Below, piece after piece: positions 32,349 to 45,160 of a stretch of 64,000 nucleotides of DNA. Under the pieces are notes generated by a model that searched no databases, was not told the DNA's origin, and saw only the letters and a list, made by a program, of their open reading frames with translations. Source of the DNA: Tetradesmus obliquus (taxonomy: Eukaryota > Chlorophyta > Chlorophyceae > Sphaeropleales > Scenedesmaceae); assembly GCA_030272155.1 (NCBI GenBank), contig CP126200.1:4278001-4342000 (forward strand), given 5' to 3'. The translations under genes and the position numbers were made by a program. Numbering within the stretch: the stretch's first letter is position 1; each line of letters begins with the position of its first letter.

Positions 32349-34564
32349 TCACGTTGCATCTGCCTGCTGCTGGTTCTGCTGCTGCTCTCCGTGCTGGGAG
32401 ATGTTCATCGGCAATGCTTGCAGGGCCTTTGTTGCTTCAAAGGCCCGATGCATCGCCACTGCCTTGCGTGCTGCTGCTGCTACCAGGCGGTCTGCTTGCA
32501 GGACTTCGGGCGCAGTGGGGTCTGCAGCACAGCAACAGGAGCAGTAGCATGCCACAGATCGCACAGAATCAGCCTAGGCGCTGGCTGGTGTAGCCCAGCA
32601 GTCAGCTGGATCATGCGCATCCCTGACCATATGGGTGCTGGCCGCAACAGCGTCCGATGGAAGCGTATTGCTGCTGTGGAACGCGGCAAAAAGCCGGAAG
32701 ACGGAGCGCCATGCTGATGCTAGATTTTACATGACTGTGATGGCGATGCGTCCGTTTCAGCGGCTTTGCATGAAGATGCTCCTCAGCCGCTGTATGCCTG
32801 CTGCACAGCCATGTGCTGGTGCACGCACCTTGCTTCTTGCTCTGCACTGATATCGATGAAGACATTGCTTGCTGCAGCTCATTCAGCGCCCTGTCAACCT
32901 GCAGCATGGGCACGCATACCATAAACAAACAACGGCAGCAAAGCTGGTGAGAGTGTTATACAAAGAGGAGCAAACCGTTGTACACGCAACAGACTGCACA
33001 AGACACGGAAGCAGGCAGGGGTCACATGGTGCACATGCTGCAGCGCAACCTTGGCAACATGCTGCAACACGTGTGCCCCCAGGCGCTTGAAAACGTGCAT
33101 GGCTGGAACTGCATGATCAGCACTACCAGTGTCCATCGCTGCTGCAACATCTGACGTGCCAGGTGCTGCGATGCTGTTACACAGCCTGAGCAAGCATGCT
33201 GCAGCTGGCGGACTGCAGAGACACCCGATTGCTTGCTGCTACGGATCCACAGGTCCCTCAGACATCGTCCGCAGTCAGCACGCAACAGCCAGGCAACCCT
33301 GCTGCTGTGCATGCCGGCCTTGCTGCTGGCGGGACTCACTGCTGACTGCACTGCTGCGCGCTCCTCGTCTTCTGTAAACTCTGTGCGCTGGAAGCCGGTG
33401 ACCTCCAGCTCTATGTCTTGGATGGAGCCGTCCCACGCGTCTCGCACTTGCACCCCCTCAGCAATCGCCTTCTCCTCCCGCAGCCACACAGGCACCTTGA
33501 TCTGGCAGTTCTCGCCTGGCTTCCAGCACAGCACGCCACCGTCCTGGCTCTTCACTACATACTTGTACTCCAGCTCTACTTCTGGCCTGCAGGACAGGCA
33601 AGAGCAGTGCAGGTGTTTAGACACAGGGGTGGTGAGAGGTAACTGTGCAAGTAGCTACAGCGGATGGCTGCCAAGGGAACTCAGGACGCCATGTGCAGTC
33701 AATGGCAAGTCGCATGTTTGCAGAAGCCTTGCCTGCTAGCTGCAGGGTGAGTGCGGCCACAGAACATCGACGCGTGTTGAAAGTGATTGCTTCTGTGATG
33801 ATACGACCTACGCAGCACTGCAGGCGTGTCAAGCTTTGCCATAACTGACATGGAGGTGGCTGTAGCAGACCACAACCCAGCAAGTAGCGCTATGCTGACA
33901 ACATGCAGCAGCGCTGCTGTCGCGCCCTGCGCCAGCATGTCACTGCAGCAGTTCTGGCTGCCCTGTTGCTTCGGTTGCTTGGCAACGACCAGTTGTATCT
34001 GCTCACCCTGCTGAGACTTCAAAATCCACCTCCCACACGTCCCCATCGGTCCAGTGCATGCGCTTGCCATTCTCTACACTCCAGTTGCCAAGTGCTTCGC
34101 CCGAACCAACCAAGCATATCTCCTGGCCAAAGCTGCAGCGGTACGGCAGCTTGAAGCTGAGCTTGACCTTGTTGCTGGAGCCTGCAACAGTTTCAGGAAG
34201 TGCCAGTGAGCGAAGGTAAGGGCCCAAATGTTGCCAGGGCTGCGGCTGCAACGCATACCTACCTGATACCGTGGTTGCTGGCCTCTCCGCCTGCTGTTGG
34301 AAGCACCTTACAGTGCACTGCCGCCGAAGCCTGCTGCAGAACAGTCTGCAAACCTGCACGTTGGAATGATCATGGCGGGTAATAGGCCGATCAGCATGCT
34401 GCAGCACCAGACTGCTGATTCCGAACGAGTTCGCCAGCCAAAACAGCCCGCACCTCTGCTGGCCTGCTTGAGCAGCTTGCAATGCCACCACTAGACGTAT
34501 GACTTCTTAGCCGTGTATGCTGACTGCTGATGCCCCGCGCGAAAGCAGTGCCTGCTGCCAGCAT
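32349..34564 (-). CDS. CBM20 starch-binding-domain protein, probably plastid-targeted
   Basis: Firm exons: 34181-34007, 33586-33340, 32898-32829, 32521-32349, with consistent phases. Together they encode one CBM20 domain: KLSFKLPYRCSFGQEICLVG, then GEALGNWSVENGKRMHWTDG, VELEYKYVVKSQDGGVLCW and VRDAWDGSIQDIELEV. The LGNW, EYKYV and W..GEN positions are those of starch-binding CBM20s. After it come two short helical segments (VDRALNELQQAM; VLQADRLVAAAARKAVAMH) and a Gln-rich end. CBM20 binds alpha-glucan, so a role at plastid starch or the pyrenoid starch sheath is likely. The 5' end is unresolved. Exon 2 ends at 34263 and begins at about 34345 or 34317. ATG 34564 opens a Ser/Arg/Ala-rich, transit-peptide-like exon (to 34454), but its phase fits only the weaker exon-2 acceptor. 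Confidence 0.75.
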
Positions 34565-34651
34565 TGCTGCTTGTGCCAGCACACGAGCTTCGGCAAACAG
34601 CACCAAACGAACGCGGCAATGACTGAAAGTCTTTAATTGAAACCAACGCAG

Positions 34652-34730
34652 ACAAACGGCAGCAGCCTCAAGAAGGGCTACCTGAGCCGGGAACAGCGGA
34701 AACGCCTCACGTATGGCAAACAAAGCAAAG
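34652..34730 (+). other. Weak exon candidate (basic peptide)
   Basis: Bounded by an acceptor ACGCAG and a donor CAAAG/GTAAGC, and encoding a basic non-repetitive peptide that includes LKKGYLSREQRKRLTYGKQ. A second similar island at 35205-35267 encodes KRTQLLNRPTVDFNPFQ between CAG and GT. Their phases do not join directly, and I cannot place them in a gene. The minus strand of 34851-34970 also reads plausibly (QQYIEYKTIVQQHPKRRC, stop), so even the strand is uncertain. Confidence 0.2.
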
Positions 34731-36231
34731 GTAAGCACGTAACCAGCTTCTTTGACATCAGGACTGCATGTGAGAGAACAACCAAAGCATGTCAGCGCGG
34801 TGACCTAACCGTCCTTTGACTGCGTGTCAGGTGATTCAACCTTGTCACTGCTAGCACCTGCGCTTGGGGTGCTGCTGCACAATGGTCTTGTACTCAATGT
34901 ATTGCTGCCCGAATGTACTCACAACACCATGCGTGATGCAGTAGCTGCGGCTGGTTTGTGTGGGCATCATTGCAGGCTGGAGGCCAGCCGCTGGACTGCT
35001 GCAGCGGCTGCCATATCGGATGTTGACACAACACAGTGGGCCAGTCCATGCCACAAACGCGGCACAAATTATGCTTTGCACGCCAAGAACTCAGCTGCAC
35101 TATTTCACAAGGCATCAGTTGGCCCCAACTGTCACAATATTGCATTGTCATGGTGCCTAGCGATGACGACACACTGAAATCAATGACCTACTGCTGACAG
35201 ACAGCTTACAATTGTAAAAAGGACACAACTCCTGAACCGTCCCACCGTCGACTTCAACCCCTTCCAGGTCTGCATGTTGTGCCTGCCCTCAGCGTCATGC
35301 TGGCTTGCATGCTGTGCCCGCATCGCCAACACTGCTGCAGTCCAGCTGGGCTTGCAACTGCTAAAACACAACAGCAGTAATGCTGTTAGAACATCAGACG
35401 TTGAAGGTAAGCCAGGAAAAAGTGGTCCACGGAGCACCAGCAGCAGCCCAGCCTGCCAGCTGGTGATGGTAGACGCCATACCAACAGGGCCCGGCCCCTG
35501 ACTCAGGACACAAAGGCAGTACCGGCAGTACCTGGCAGATCATGGCCAGCTGTGGCAGCGCCGCACGGCATGCAAAGCTTCAGCGCGTGCTCAACAAAAA
35601 ATGGAGAGTAAGAAAGGGTGGCATGGCAAAAGGCGTGCACAGTTGCTGTCACTTGCACCCGTGGGTACCCTTTGCAAAGACTTTTTGCTGCATGCACAAT
35701 GGCAGTGCCTGCAGGTAGCTGGCCCAGCGGCTGAAGGCACTTTTGGTTTTATATGCAGCCTTTCGAATTATTTGAAGCCCTTGCAATTCGTAGCTCTGTA
35801 CCTCTTACGCTGCAACACACTGCCAGTTGATGCGCATGCGTGCACAGTGCTCGGCACCTGCATGACCGTGCATGGACAGCCATTCTCAAAACACATCATT
35901 CAACTTGTAGATGCCAGGAAAGGCATGCGCGCATCGGCCACACATCGACAGCATCGGAGTGGACGGTCACAGCACACACCGCGATCGCTGCTGCGTGTAC
36001 GATTACCTCTTCATATGGATATCAAAAGTATTAGTATTACAAAATCTATTACATTCCGTGGTCCTCGCCAGCATACAATGCTTCGGTACTATATACACCC
36101 CTGTCTTGCCACAGCTTGTCACCAGAGCGGAAGGGTTGCGGGCGGAAGGGTTCACGGCGTGCTCGGTATACGGTGGGGCGGTATGAATTAATACAACAGC
36201 TCCTGGATTTTGAGAACCAAATAGTTGCCAG

Positions 36232-36288
36232 TGCACCTTGCCAAGCAATGCTGGACCAGGAGACCCCCTCCCAAAGTCTCCCGATGCG
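36232..36288 (+). repeat. Dispersed repeat, copy A (partial)
   Basis: Shares GCACCTT..AAGCAATGCTGGACCAG.AGACCCCCTCCCAAAGTCTCC with the copies near 45080, 50530 and 50980. Only the core is recognisable here. Confidence 0.6.
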
Positions 36289-36895
36289 TGCCGCACGCAT
36301 ATAACTAGCTGTTTGCACCACCAAAAGGTACCTTTGAACGGGTTTCCAGCCATACGCTGCATCGCTTCGTAATGTATCTCCTATACAAGCATGTTGATGA
36401 TATTGTTGCTGCTGTCGCAGCAGAAGATCAAGTGGCTGCTGCTGCCGCAGCAGCTCCTTTTTGTCACCGGCCAAATTGTTGGCTCGATGCAAGATCCGAC
36501 AGTTCCACAGCATTTCTGCTGCAATTCACCTGCCTAATCGCGTCCTTGCTGACCTTGGCAGTGCCCCAATCGTCAGCGCAATAATCCGGGCCGGATTTAT
36601 GCAGAACTGGCTAAAGTCTCAACTTGCAACAACTTGCCCATTTAAAGTGTAAGCAGTGCGGGATCGTGAAATTACCGCACTGAACAGGAGACAGAAACCC
36701 TGCATGTTGCGCGTGTGACTACTAGTCCGATTCAATCTACTAAGTAGAGTCTAGCAGCCAGTGCGAGGTATGGTTTAACCAGCACGGTAGCCATATTGAT
36801 GCGCTGCTGGCAGTTCGTTTCGCTGACATCCAAGCAAGCAAAAAACATCTTGAGTTGGAGCAACGGTTTGGCTAGCCCTTTTGTTTGTTGTAGGC

Positions 36896-39800
36896 ATGGC
36901 CGGACTTGCTGGCAGCTGCCTGCAGCTGCTCAGCAAGCCTGGTGGTGGGAGTTCGCCAGAATGCTGGCTGCTAAACAGCATGACCGGTTGTAAGGTGGGT
37001 CATACCTCACCATATGATATGAGTTTTCAGCTTGCAGGTTTTTCTGAAATCGGGTGGGGGCATGCTGGCACTGTAGGTTGTTCTCAAGGGTGTGGCTGGC
37101 ACCATGGGTGACCCGGGTCATGGGCCCATGATGGAGGCCACATGCACGTCACTGGCATGGCATGCCCAGTCAGCAGCTTATTCACGTGACACTCTCAACG
37201 GCACTTTCATCAGCCTCAGGCTCTATGTCGTTGTGCAAATAGCTTTAAACTCTTGCACACTTGCAAGTCTGGCATGTGGCCAGCTGCTGCCAGCACTGGC
37301 CCAGTAGCACCAAGGCACCAGCAACAAGGCTATGATGTGCAACACGACAGTCGTTTGAAGCAACGTTAAGGTTTATAAGATGCTACAGACCATCGCCAGC
37401 CTGTGCGAGTTTTGTGGGCAAGACCCTGGCAGCGTGACAAGTCCGACCCGAGGGCCTTCTTACACTCTCCATGCTGCTGAAGGCGTCACCAACACTGTTA
37501 CAGGAGATCAGTAACTCAACAGTTTATAGAACAAATTGCAGGCCGTTCAGTTTCACATATAGCTTGAATCCCTGTACGAGAGATACGCACCACTCTGTGC
37601 AGCCATGCTTCCATCTAGAGGTGCCCAGCTTCCTGATATACAGGCACGTGCTGGTGATCGGCCTGGCTTTCACTTCTAGGAGAGGCGTAGGCGGTAGTAT
37701 GACTTGTCCTCGTGGCCTGCAGGTGGACGCTGTGCCTGGCTTGAACTCTGCCAACGAAGATGCAAGCTCAGTTGCCAACAACTTCTTCATGTATATTTTC
37801 AAGGTGCGAGCCTGGGCTGGGCGCCCTTGTCTGAGCGTTCCTCAGAGCCTGCTGGCGTGTGTTTATATGCGCGTCACGCTTGCCTCGGTTCGCCCAGGGA
37901 GTGCATCTATAGGTTTGAATAGGCAATGATCAGACACTTCGAGCATTGAGCAGGCGTGCTCAGTTCAGTAAGCTTCGTTCGCCCTTGGGCAACCTGTCTG
38001 TGGAATCAAGATGCTTCTTTACCCCGCAGCAGCCGCAGGCTGCGATGTTCAGCAAGGTTTGTGGTTGACTGCTTTTGCAATACGCATGGCACCGCAGCGT
38101 GTGTGTGTATGCCCAGCTGTTGACAACTGCTGTCTGCACTGGAGTCAGAAGTGCCTGTTCTCTGTCTGGTGGTTGCCTTTCATACCCAACTAACAATATT
38201 TTGCTGACGTGCCTGATTCGGTTCTGTACTTGCAGGTGCAGCCATGCCCAAAGAGGTGAGCGCCAGCAGACCAATAATTACAGCCAGGTGTCCTTGTGCA
38301 GCAGGCCCCGTGTATGCTTGCCATTTACTCTGTGTTGCACGTCATCAGCACACACAATTCTGCACGTGGTCGGTTGGCACAGCAGTGGCTGCAAAGCTCC
38401 TTTTGCTGCAACTACCGGCTTGCAGGGGTGCACACGACTGGAGCAGCTGCCCTTATGCGCACCCCAAGGAGAAGGCGCGCAGGCGCGACCCTCGCGTATA
38501 CAAATACGCATCCACACCATGCCCGGAGAGCCTCAAGGTGCGCAGCAGCCTGGTTCAGTTACAATTAACAGCTGTTCGCCGTATGTGACCGTACGTTGAC
38601 CGAGCAGGCTGCGTCCAGTCCTGCAAGGATGGTGGTGGTGGCAAACTGCAGCTGTGGCAGCATACCACAGGTTTCTGGAGTAAGCAGCTGCCAGGCTTGC
38701 AGGACAGCAGTGTGCGACCTTTAAATACTGCTGCGACAGCATCAAACGATGGCACATGCTTCCATCTTGCAGCTGAGTGCGCTCCAGTCACTCCCTCATG
38801 CGCGATTCCGCCCCTGGTATACTTGCACGCAGGCGAGACGTGTGCGACCCTGTCACACAGTTTGATGTCATGTACACCGGTAGTCCACGCTGCGTGTGTG
38901 CTTGCATGTGAACTGACTTGCTGCTGCTGCTGCTGCTGCTGCCAGGGGGTGAGCTGTGGCCGCGGCGTTGACTGCCCCTTTGCCCACAGCGTGTACGAGT
39001 ACTGGCTGCACCCCTCGCGCTTCCGCACACAGATGTGCAAGAAGGGCAACCAGTGCAACCGCACGCTGTGCTTCTTCGCTCACAGGTAGGGGAGTGACTG
39101 TGTTCGCTGGTGTGCTTGCTGCCCTGCGGTTGTGCAGCGGTGTGCATGCAGTGCAGCTGCCTGGAGGTACAGCCGCTGTGCTGTCAGCTGCATTCCGGTG
39201 CATGCCTGGCCCGGTGGCAGCAGCTAGCAGCAGCTGGAAGCTTCTGGATAGCGGCTGAGCCCAGCAAACCCTGCAGCAGGCTTGCAAGTAGCTGCACTGC
39301 CAAACCAGGTTGCCACTGACACCTGTTTTTTTGGTGTTGGTGCTGTGCAGTGCATGTGAGCTGCGCTTCCCCGACACGACCGACGACCTGGAGGCAGCAG
39401 CAGTGGATGCGGCAGCAGCATCTGCCACTGCCGGCGCGCTGCCGATGGTGACGCCTGGCGCCCAGACCGTTACATACCACCCCAGCAGCATGATGATGGG
39501 CATGGCGCCCAATGCTGCTGCAGTGAATGCAGCAGTGCATGGCGGCAGTGGCTACGGCCTGCCAGGCATGATGGGCATTGGCGGCGTCTGCGGCGACAGC
39601 AGCAGCATGCAGCTCGCCAACGCAGCCCGCTACAACATCGCCAACGGCGGCAGCAGCTACGGCCTAGTGGGCATGCCAGGCCAGCAGCAGCAGCAGCTGC
39701 AGGGCTCCCTGCAGGGACCTCTGCAGGGCTCTCTGGTGCGTGATGATGCTGGAGGCTCCTTTGCAAGCCTTGCAGGATCAGACCCCAACCTGCGCATCCC

Positions 39801-40587
39801 AGGCATTGCCATGCAGCAGCAGCAGCAGCAGGACGCTGCTGCCCGCAGCCTCTCCGAGCCGCTGCCACCTATGCCTGATGGCAGCACTGCCATGATGAAC
39901 GGCTGCAACCCGGCTACCAATGCAGCTTGGCTGCAGCTGGCTGCAGCGAGCCAGCTGCCGGCCAGCCAGATCCTCAGCAGCATCCGGCCCCCGCAGCCGC
40001 AGCCGCCGCAGATGCCCCAGGCAGCGCAGCAGCTGATGCCTGGCACGCGCAACGCAGCAATGGATGCTGCCGCGAGCCTGGCGCACTTGGCGGCTCCTCC
40101 TGGCATGATGGGCGGCCTCAACATGAACATGAGCAGCGGCGGCGCTGCCAGCGCTGGCATGGACAATGTGTCCTCCAACCTCGCTGCGCTGAGCCTGGTT
40201 GATGACAGCAGCAACAGCTCCTCCTGCCTCACTGGCATGAGCGGCGAGCACCAGTACCTGGCAGCGCTGAATGTTGCGGCAGCAGCAGCGGCGTCTGGCC
40301 GGCCCCTGGACTTGAGCGCTGCGCTGCAGACGCCGCTGCAGTCGCCGCCGAAGAACAGCAGCAACATGGAGAACTTCCTGCTGCTGCAGCAGCTGCAGGC
40401 GCAGCAGCAGCAGCTGGCGAAGCTGGGCAGCACTGCGAGCAGCATGAGCTGCGGGCTGTCTCCGGGCAGCCGCCAGGGCAGCGGCAACATGTATGCTGCT
40501 CTGGCAAACATGCAGAACGGCATGCAGAACGGCAACATGATGGCGAGCCAGCAGATCAACGGCTCTTGGGGTGTGCGCATGGCATAA
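36896..40587 (+). CDS. Plant-type CCCH tandem zinc-finger RNA-binding protein
   Basis: Firm exons: 37723-37803, 38236-38255, 38426-38537, 38946-39085, 39351-40587. They encode three Cys/His fingers in the plant TZF order: C-x5-H-x4-C-x3-H ([16 protein letters not shown]), C-x8-C-x5-C-x3-H ([20 protein letters not shown]) and C-x5-C-x4-C-x3-H ([16 protein letters not shown]). The lead-in is FFMYIFK and the linker [15 protein letters not shown]. Such proteins bind mRNA in cytoplasmic granules and control stability or translation. The 411-aa C-terminal exon is Met-, Gln-, Ala- and Ser-rich, like a condensate-forming tail. Upstream exons are less certain. ATG 36896 opens a 33-codon exon ending at donor 36994 in the right phase; another possible exon starts at ATG 37381. 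Exon 38236-38255 is only 20 bases long. The ankyrin repeats common in land-plant members are not seen. Confidence 0.85.
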
Positions 40588-41004
40588 CAGGTGGTGGTGG
40601 TGTGCGTGCTGTGAGAAGCGCTGGCGCGCGTGCGGCTCCTGCATGGAGTGGTGGTGCTGTAGGCTGCTGTTGCTGTGGCTCTTGGCGGTGTTGGTGCTGA
40701 TGTGTCTTGTTTTGAAGCTTGTTATGTGCCTGGCAACCCGTTGACGTGGTGAAGCGCTATCTAGTTTGAGCCATAGTATTGTCAGTGTTGACAATGCACC
40801 CTATGTTAGCTGCGGTGCGCTGATTGGGCGCTTATTTGTGGCTAGAGCTTGCGTGTGTAGTTTGCCCAGAGGGTGGGCATACCTGTTGAAGCTGGAGCTA
40901 GGCTGTTTACTTACTAGTGTATGCGTAAGTGCTGGATTGGTTTGGTGGACGCATGCTTGCAGTGGATGCGAGGTGGGGTACCCACGAAGGCTTGGTACAG
41001 GTGT

Positions 41005-41009
41005 TGTAA
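41005..41009 (+). terminator. Candidate TGTAA polyadenylation signal for the CCCH gene
   Basis: TGTAA about 420 bases after the CCCH stop codon, within the usual distance for chlorophycean 3' UTRs. Confidence 0.45.
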
Positions 41010-44000
41010 GGTAGCTGGGCTGCCATTGCTGCAGCGTATTCTGCTGTGGCACGCACAGCCAGTTTTGGCTCGGGATGGCTGCTTGTGCTACCCGGGATGT
41101 TGCTGCGTGAGAGCTAAGGAGTGACCTGCAGACACGGGAGTGTTACATTGCCCTTTGCTACAGCCTTCAACTGCTACGGCTATCACGCATCTGCAGAGCG
41201 AGTGAGCTTCCGCACAGGTTGTGCTGTGTGGCTCTGCATGTCATTGCAGCATGGACAGCAACGTGCTTGCAGCCGCGATGGTGGATGTCATGCATCTGGA
41301 GTGCACAGGCTGTGCTTGTGCATTGCAAAGGCTTCGGCGCGTGTCAGTGAGTGGGGATTTCAGGAGTGTTGCTGCTACTATGTTGCAATGGCTGCATATG
41401 TCGTTATGTGCCAGGTTGCGCCGCCTTCCATCGTCTGGCAGGCAGCACCATACTTCTTACTCTCTCTGGGATAGCGCTTTGGGGTCAGTTGAGTACTCAG
41501 AGCGACAATGAAGGTGCCGTGCTGCGTGTAGCATGATTTCCACGCATGGGCCTGGCCGCGAAGCTGTGGCATATATCTGCTGCTTCTGCATCACCTTACG
41601 CAATGCTGTGTGTGGCAGCTTCTACTGAACAGCTTGCAGCTGCACGCACACAGTGTGGGTGCATTTGTTGGCTGGGGTACCTCACAATGCACTAGCTTGA
41701 GTTTAGTCGCTGCATGTGCTGCAGCTGCTGATGCATGTCACATCGCGCTTCCTGTGTTCCTTGTGCATTGGTTGCGTTGCTGCATGTGTGGGGCTGTGCT
41801 GTGTCAGGTGTTGTGTCCTGCCAGCATGTCAATGGCTTATGTGGCTGTGTAGTGAGGCTGCTGATCTTCCGCTGAATGGGACTGGATGCATCTTGCTTGG
41901 TTGTGACAGCACTTCTGACCATGCGCAGCAGCGTGCATGCTGTGCCTGGTACAGGGTGCTTGTCAACAAGCAAGCAGAGGGGAGTGAGCCTCAGCCTAGC
42001 CCGAGCCTCACAATCTATGCCTGAATTCGTCAGCAGGTGCCTGCACCTGTTGAGCATCTTGCGCAGCCAGCATTTGCACGATACAAATGCGTGGCTGCTT
42101 ACTAGTATCGTGTGCTTGCTGCAGAGTGTTGCTTGCAGCGCGCGGGCTGTGTGGAAAACTGTGAGAACTTGGCTGTTCTTGTGCATATCATGCCACCCGC
42201 ATGCGCACGTGTTCCTTTCGGCGTGTGCAGGTGCTTGCTTGCTGGCGTTGCATGTTTGCTGCTGGCAGCAATGCATGCGCTGCGTTTGCTGCACTGCTCG
42301 CTGTTGCACTGCCTCGGCAGCACAGCTTGCAGGTCAAACTATGAGACTGTCATGCGTTGGTGTGTTCTCATGCTGCAGCAGCACTGCCGTGTGCAGGTTC
42401 TCGGGTCTGCTGCATGTGCGGTGTTGTTTGCACCAGCGTGGGGCAGATGTTGTATGCTCTTCTACTTTTCTACTGTACTTCACCGCTTGCTTGAGGTTGG
42501 TAGTAAATGCAGCAGGCTGTTAGGAGGCGTTAGTAGTAGGAACCGTTGGCTTCATGACAACACTTGGCCAGCAGCCAGAAAGGTGTGTGTTCATGCATTT
42601 GTGTTTATTACAGCCGTCGTCTGCAGCAGTGATCGGGGACATGGAAACCAGCCGCGTGTTGCAGCTGTCACAGCAGCATTTGAAACCCTGTCATCCTGCT
42701 GCGGTGTGTGTTTTGCTGCCTCATGGGTAGGTGCACATGCCTTGCTGTGCAAACCAATCTTCATGTACGTGTGTCTGGCCTGTCTGCTGGTGCACGAACT
42801 GCAGAACGGGCTCATGGGCGGATGGCCAGCCCAATCACAGTTCTCTCTGCATTTGCACCGCCATGGGGTAATCCCCAAGGTTGTTTGTGCTTAGGGTACC
42901 ACCACCCGTCGTGCTGCGCGCTCTTGTGGCAGCTAGAAGGCTGCATCAGCATGGTGTGCACTTGGCTTGGGTTGCTGTTTGCTGCTGTTACATCAAGGAG
43001 CGGCACACCATCATATGGCTTGAATGCAATTGGATAAGGCTACTGTCAACACAATCGATGCATTGCAAGGTGGCAGCGGTGCACTTTGCTGCTCTGGCCG
43101 GCTCGTGACGGTTTCTTGTCTGTCTGCTGTCTGCTGCTTAGAACCCAACCCAGTGTGCTGTGGAGTTTTTGGTCACAGTCCATGGCACACGCCCCTCGTG
43201 GGTGTGCTTTCAGGGCTTGCGCTTGCTCTTCTGCCTCTGTTTGCACTGCACGTGTGGTGGCCTGAAGCTGCTGCGAGGGTGTCACTTTGCTCCCTCCTGC
43301 ACGCCTGGCACTGCATCTGCCCCCAGTTTCTTGCACTGGCCCTACTTGGCTGCGGAACAACCCCAGTCGCACTCACCCTTGAGGCACGTTTTGTTCTTCA
43401 ATAGCACACTGCTGTTGCATGGAAATCTAGGATCAGGCTCGGCTCGCTGGTGCGTGTGTGTGTTTGTCTGTCTGTCTTTGGGTATGCGTGTGATGCGGCA
43501 GGGAGGTGCAGCGGCGTGGCAGCTCTGCATTACGATGGTTGTGGAGTGAACGCTGCTGCTGCTGTGTGGGTGAGGCATCGCGCCAGCCTGGTGAATAACT
43601 GTTGCACCAGTCACCCTTATGGAAATAGCATGATGCCTGCTGTTGCTGGATAGTCGGCGGCCGTGCTGTGCTCACAGCTGCGTGCGCGCCGCACTACGTT
43701 GTGTTTACAGCAGCATGCTCTTTGTGTGAGGCTTGTTGTGGGTATGGAGAAGGTGCGGTTCAGTTGCATAGCAAATGGTCCACATACACACATTGAACAG
43801 AGGCTTGAACCAATCCCCGGCTGCGTGTGCGCGAGGCGGGAAATTATCCCCTCGCTTGCATGCAGGCTCAGAAAAGACAGCGCACTTTCTACGGCAACTG
43901 CTGCTCTCTGTTGTCGGGAGTGGGCGTGTGCTGTCACATACTACGTCCCTGTTGCATGACACAGCAATCGCCACTCTGTTGCTGGCTACGGGGTGCTTCT

Positions 44001-44581
44001 TTCTGCGCAGTGTACAGTGCTATCTCAGGGGCGCGTGATGCATTGGCTGGCTGAGTTGCGTGCTTAGCCCTGCCTTGCCGTGTTACTACTTGCTCTTAAG
44101 GGGGCCTTGATTGGGCGCTGCACTGTCTACTACTGCTCGCTTGCTTCTCCTGGAGCTGCCTCTGCGTGCGGCGTCAGTGGATGGTGTGTGGCGCAGAGTG
44201 CGGATAACACTCAAAGGCAGGCGTCGCACGGGGTTTCTCAAATAGTAGTATAAAATTGATCGCATGTCACTTGTTGCTGACGGTCAGCGCATTGCGTGGT
44301 GCGCACAGCATGTGGAGCCACCATTGCGTTGATGAGTATCTGCTGCTGGGTTGCCTGCGGCAGAGCACAGCGCTGCCTGCCGGCAGAGTGCCCACTACTA
44401 CTAATACAGCATTCATACTATTGGGTATCTGTTGTTTTTCAGAGTTATCTGGCTACACACCACCTTAGTACTTTGTTGAGGGTGTTGCTCGAGTGGAGTG
44501 ATGTCACTGCTTGGCGCTGCTCGGTCACCACTTTGGTGATGACTAAAAGCAGGGAAGCTGGTAGCGCATGCACGCAGGGCA

Positions 44582-44827
44582 TTATCTTGCCTTGACTGGC
44601 ATCGTCGTGCAGGCCTGCAGGGCTGTGTGGACTGGATCAGCAGCATCTAAGATCTTTGTAGTACTTCGTGCAAGGTTCTCCAACCCTCTACCCTGGCCTT
44701 CGGCCAGTGCGGCACTGTAGACGCAATGCACAGTAGAGCCAGTGATACACTGCTGGTGCAATGTCAGTGTACTGATCAGTCTGTTTAGTGAGTATTTGAT
44801 GCCGGCACACTGGGCCTCTGCCTTGAC
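44582..44827 (-). other. Weak exon or gene-fragment candidate
   Basis: A minus-strand frame follows a fair acceptor (CCGCTTCAG) and runs 81 codons to a stop without homopolymers. It includes AGIKYSLNRLISTLTLHQQC and LARSTTKILDAADPVHTAL. The composition is more protein-like than its surroundings, but I recognise no family and find no partner exons. It could be the end of a decayed gene or a chance frame. Confidence 0.2.
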
Positions 44828-45014
44828 CTGAAGCGGCAAGGCTGGGGCAGACTCAGGTGCTGTTTTGAGTGCATGTGTGAGAGTGGTGCAGAGCCTGCAA
44901 CTGCTGCAGGCGGCTGTATGGATCGGCTGATATACCACACGTATGGAACAGAGTCAACGTGGACAGGGAGGTGTTGGCCTTATGTGAAGTTACATTGCTG
45001 CTGCAGGGCCCAAA

Positions 45015-45160
45015 CTTGTTGTAAAATGACGAATTCTAGACAAAGCCAGGATGCCGAAGCATGCTGGTCATGCATAGCTGCGCACCTTCAAGCAATGCTG
45101 AGCCAGAAGACCCCCGCCAAAGTCTCCTGGCACTCCAAGTGGTGGGCTGCTCATGTAGGC
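45015..45160 (+). repeat. Dispersed repeat, copy B
   Basis: Contains the shared left part (TTGTAAAATGACGAATTCTA) and the core TGCATAGCTGCGCACCTTCA, then GCAATGCTG, AGAAGACCCCC and CTCCTGGCACTCCAAGTGG. It is most like copy C (50480-50600). Confidence 0.7.

Larger units (their letters stand above)
34565..36895. other. Divergent intergenic region, CBM20 to CCCH gene
   Basis: About 2.3 kb. It should carry two promoters. It contains one copy of the dispersed repeat (36232-36288) and two weak plus-strand exon candidates listed separately. The rest shows only short frames without recognisable content. Confidence 0.4.

Noticed and set aside
34851-35081. 76-codon minus frame ending QQYIEYKTIVQQHPKRRC
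   Set aside because: The C-terminal end looks protein-like, but it overlaps the plus-strand candidate region, has no partner exons, and matches no family I can name.
42112-42894. 260-codon plus frame, Cys-rich with hydrophobic stretches
   Set aside because: No ATG at its start, no family motif, and no splice context. The Cys/Leu/His composition is typical of TG/CA-rich non-coding DNA here.
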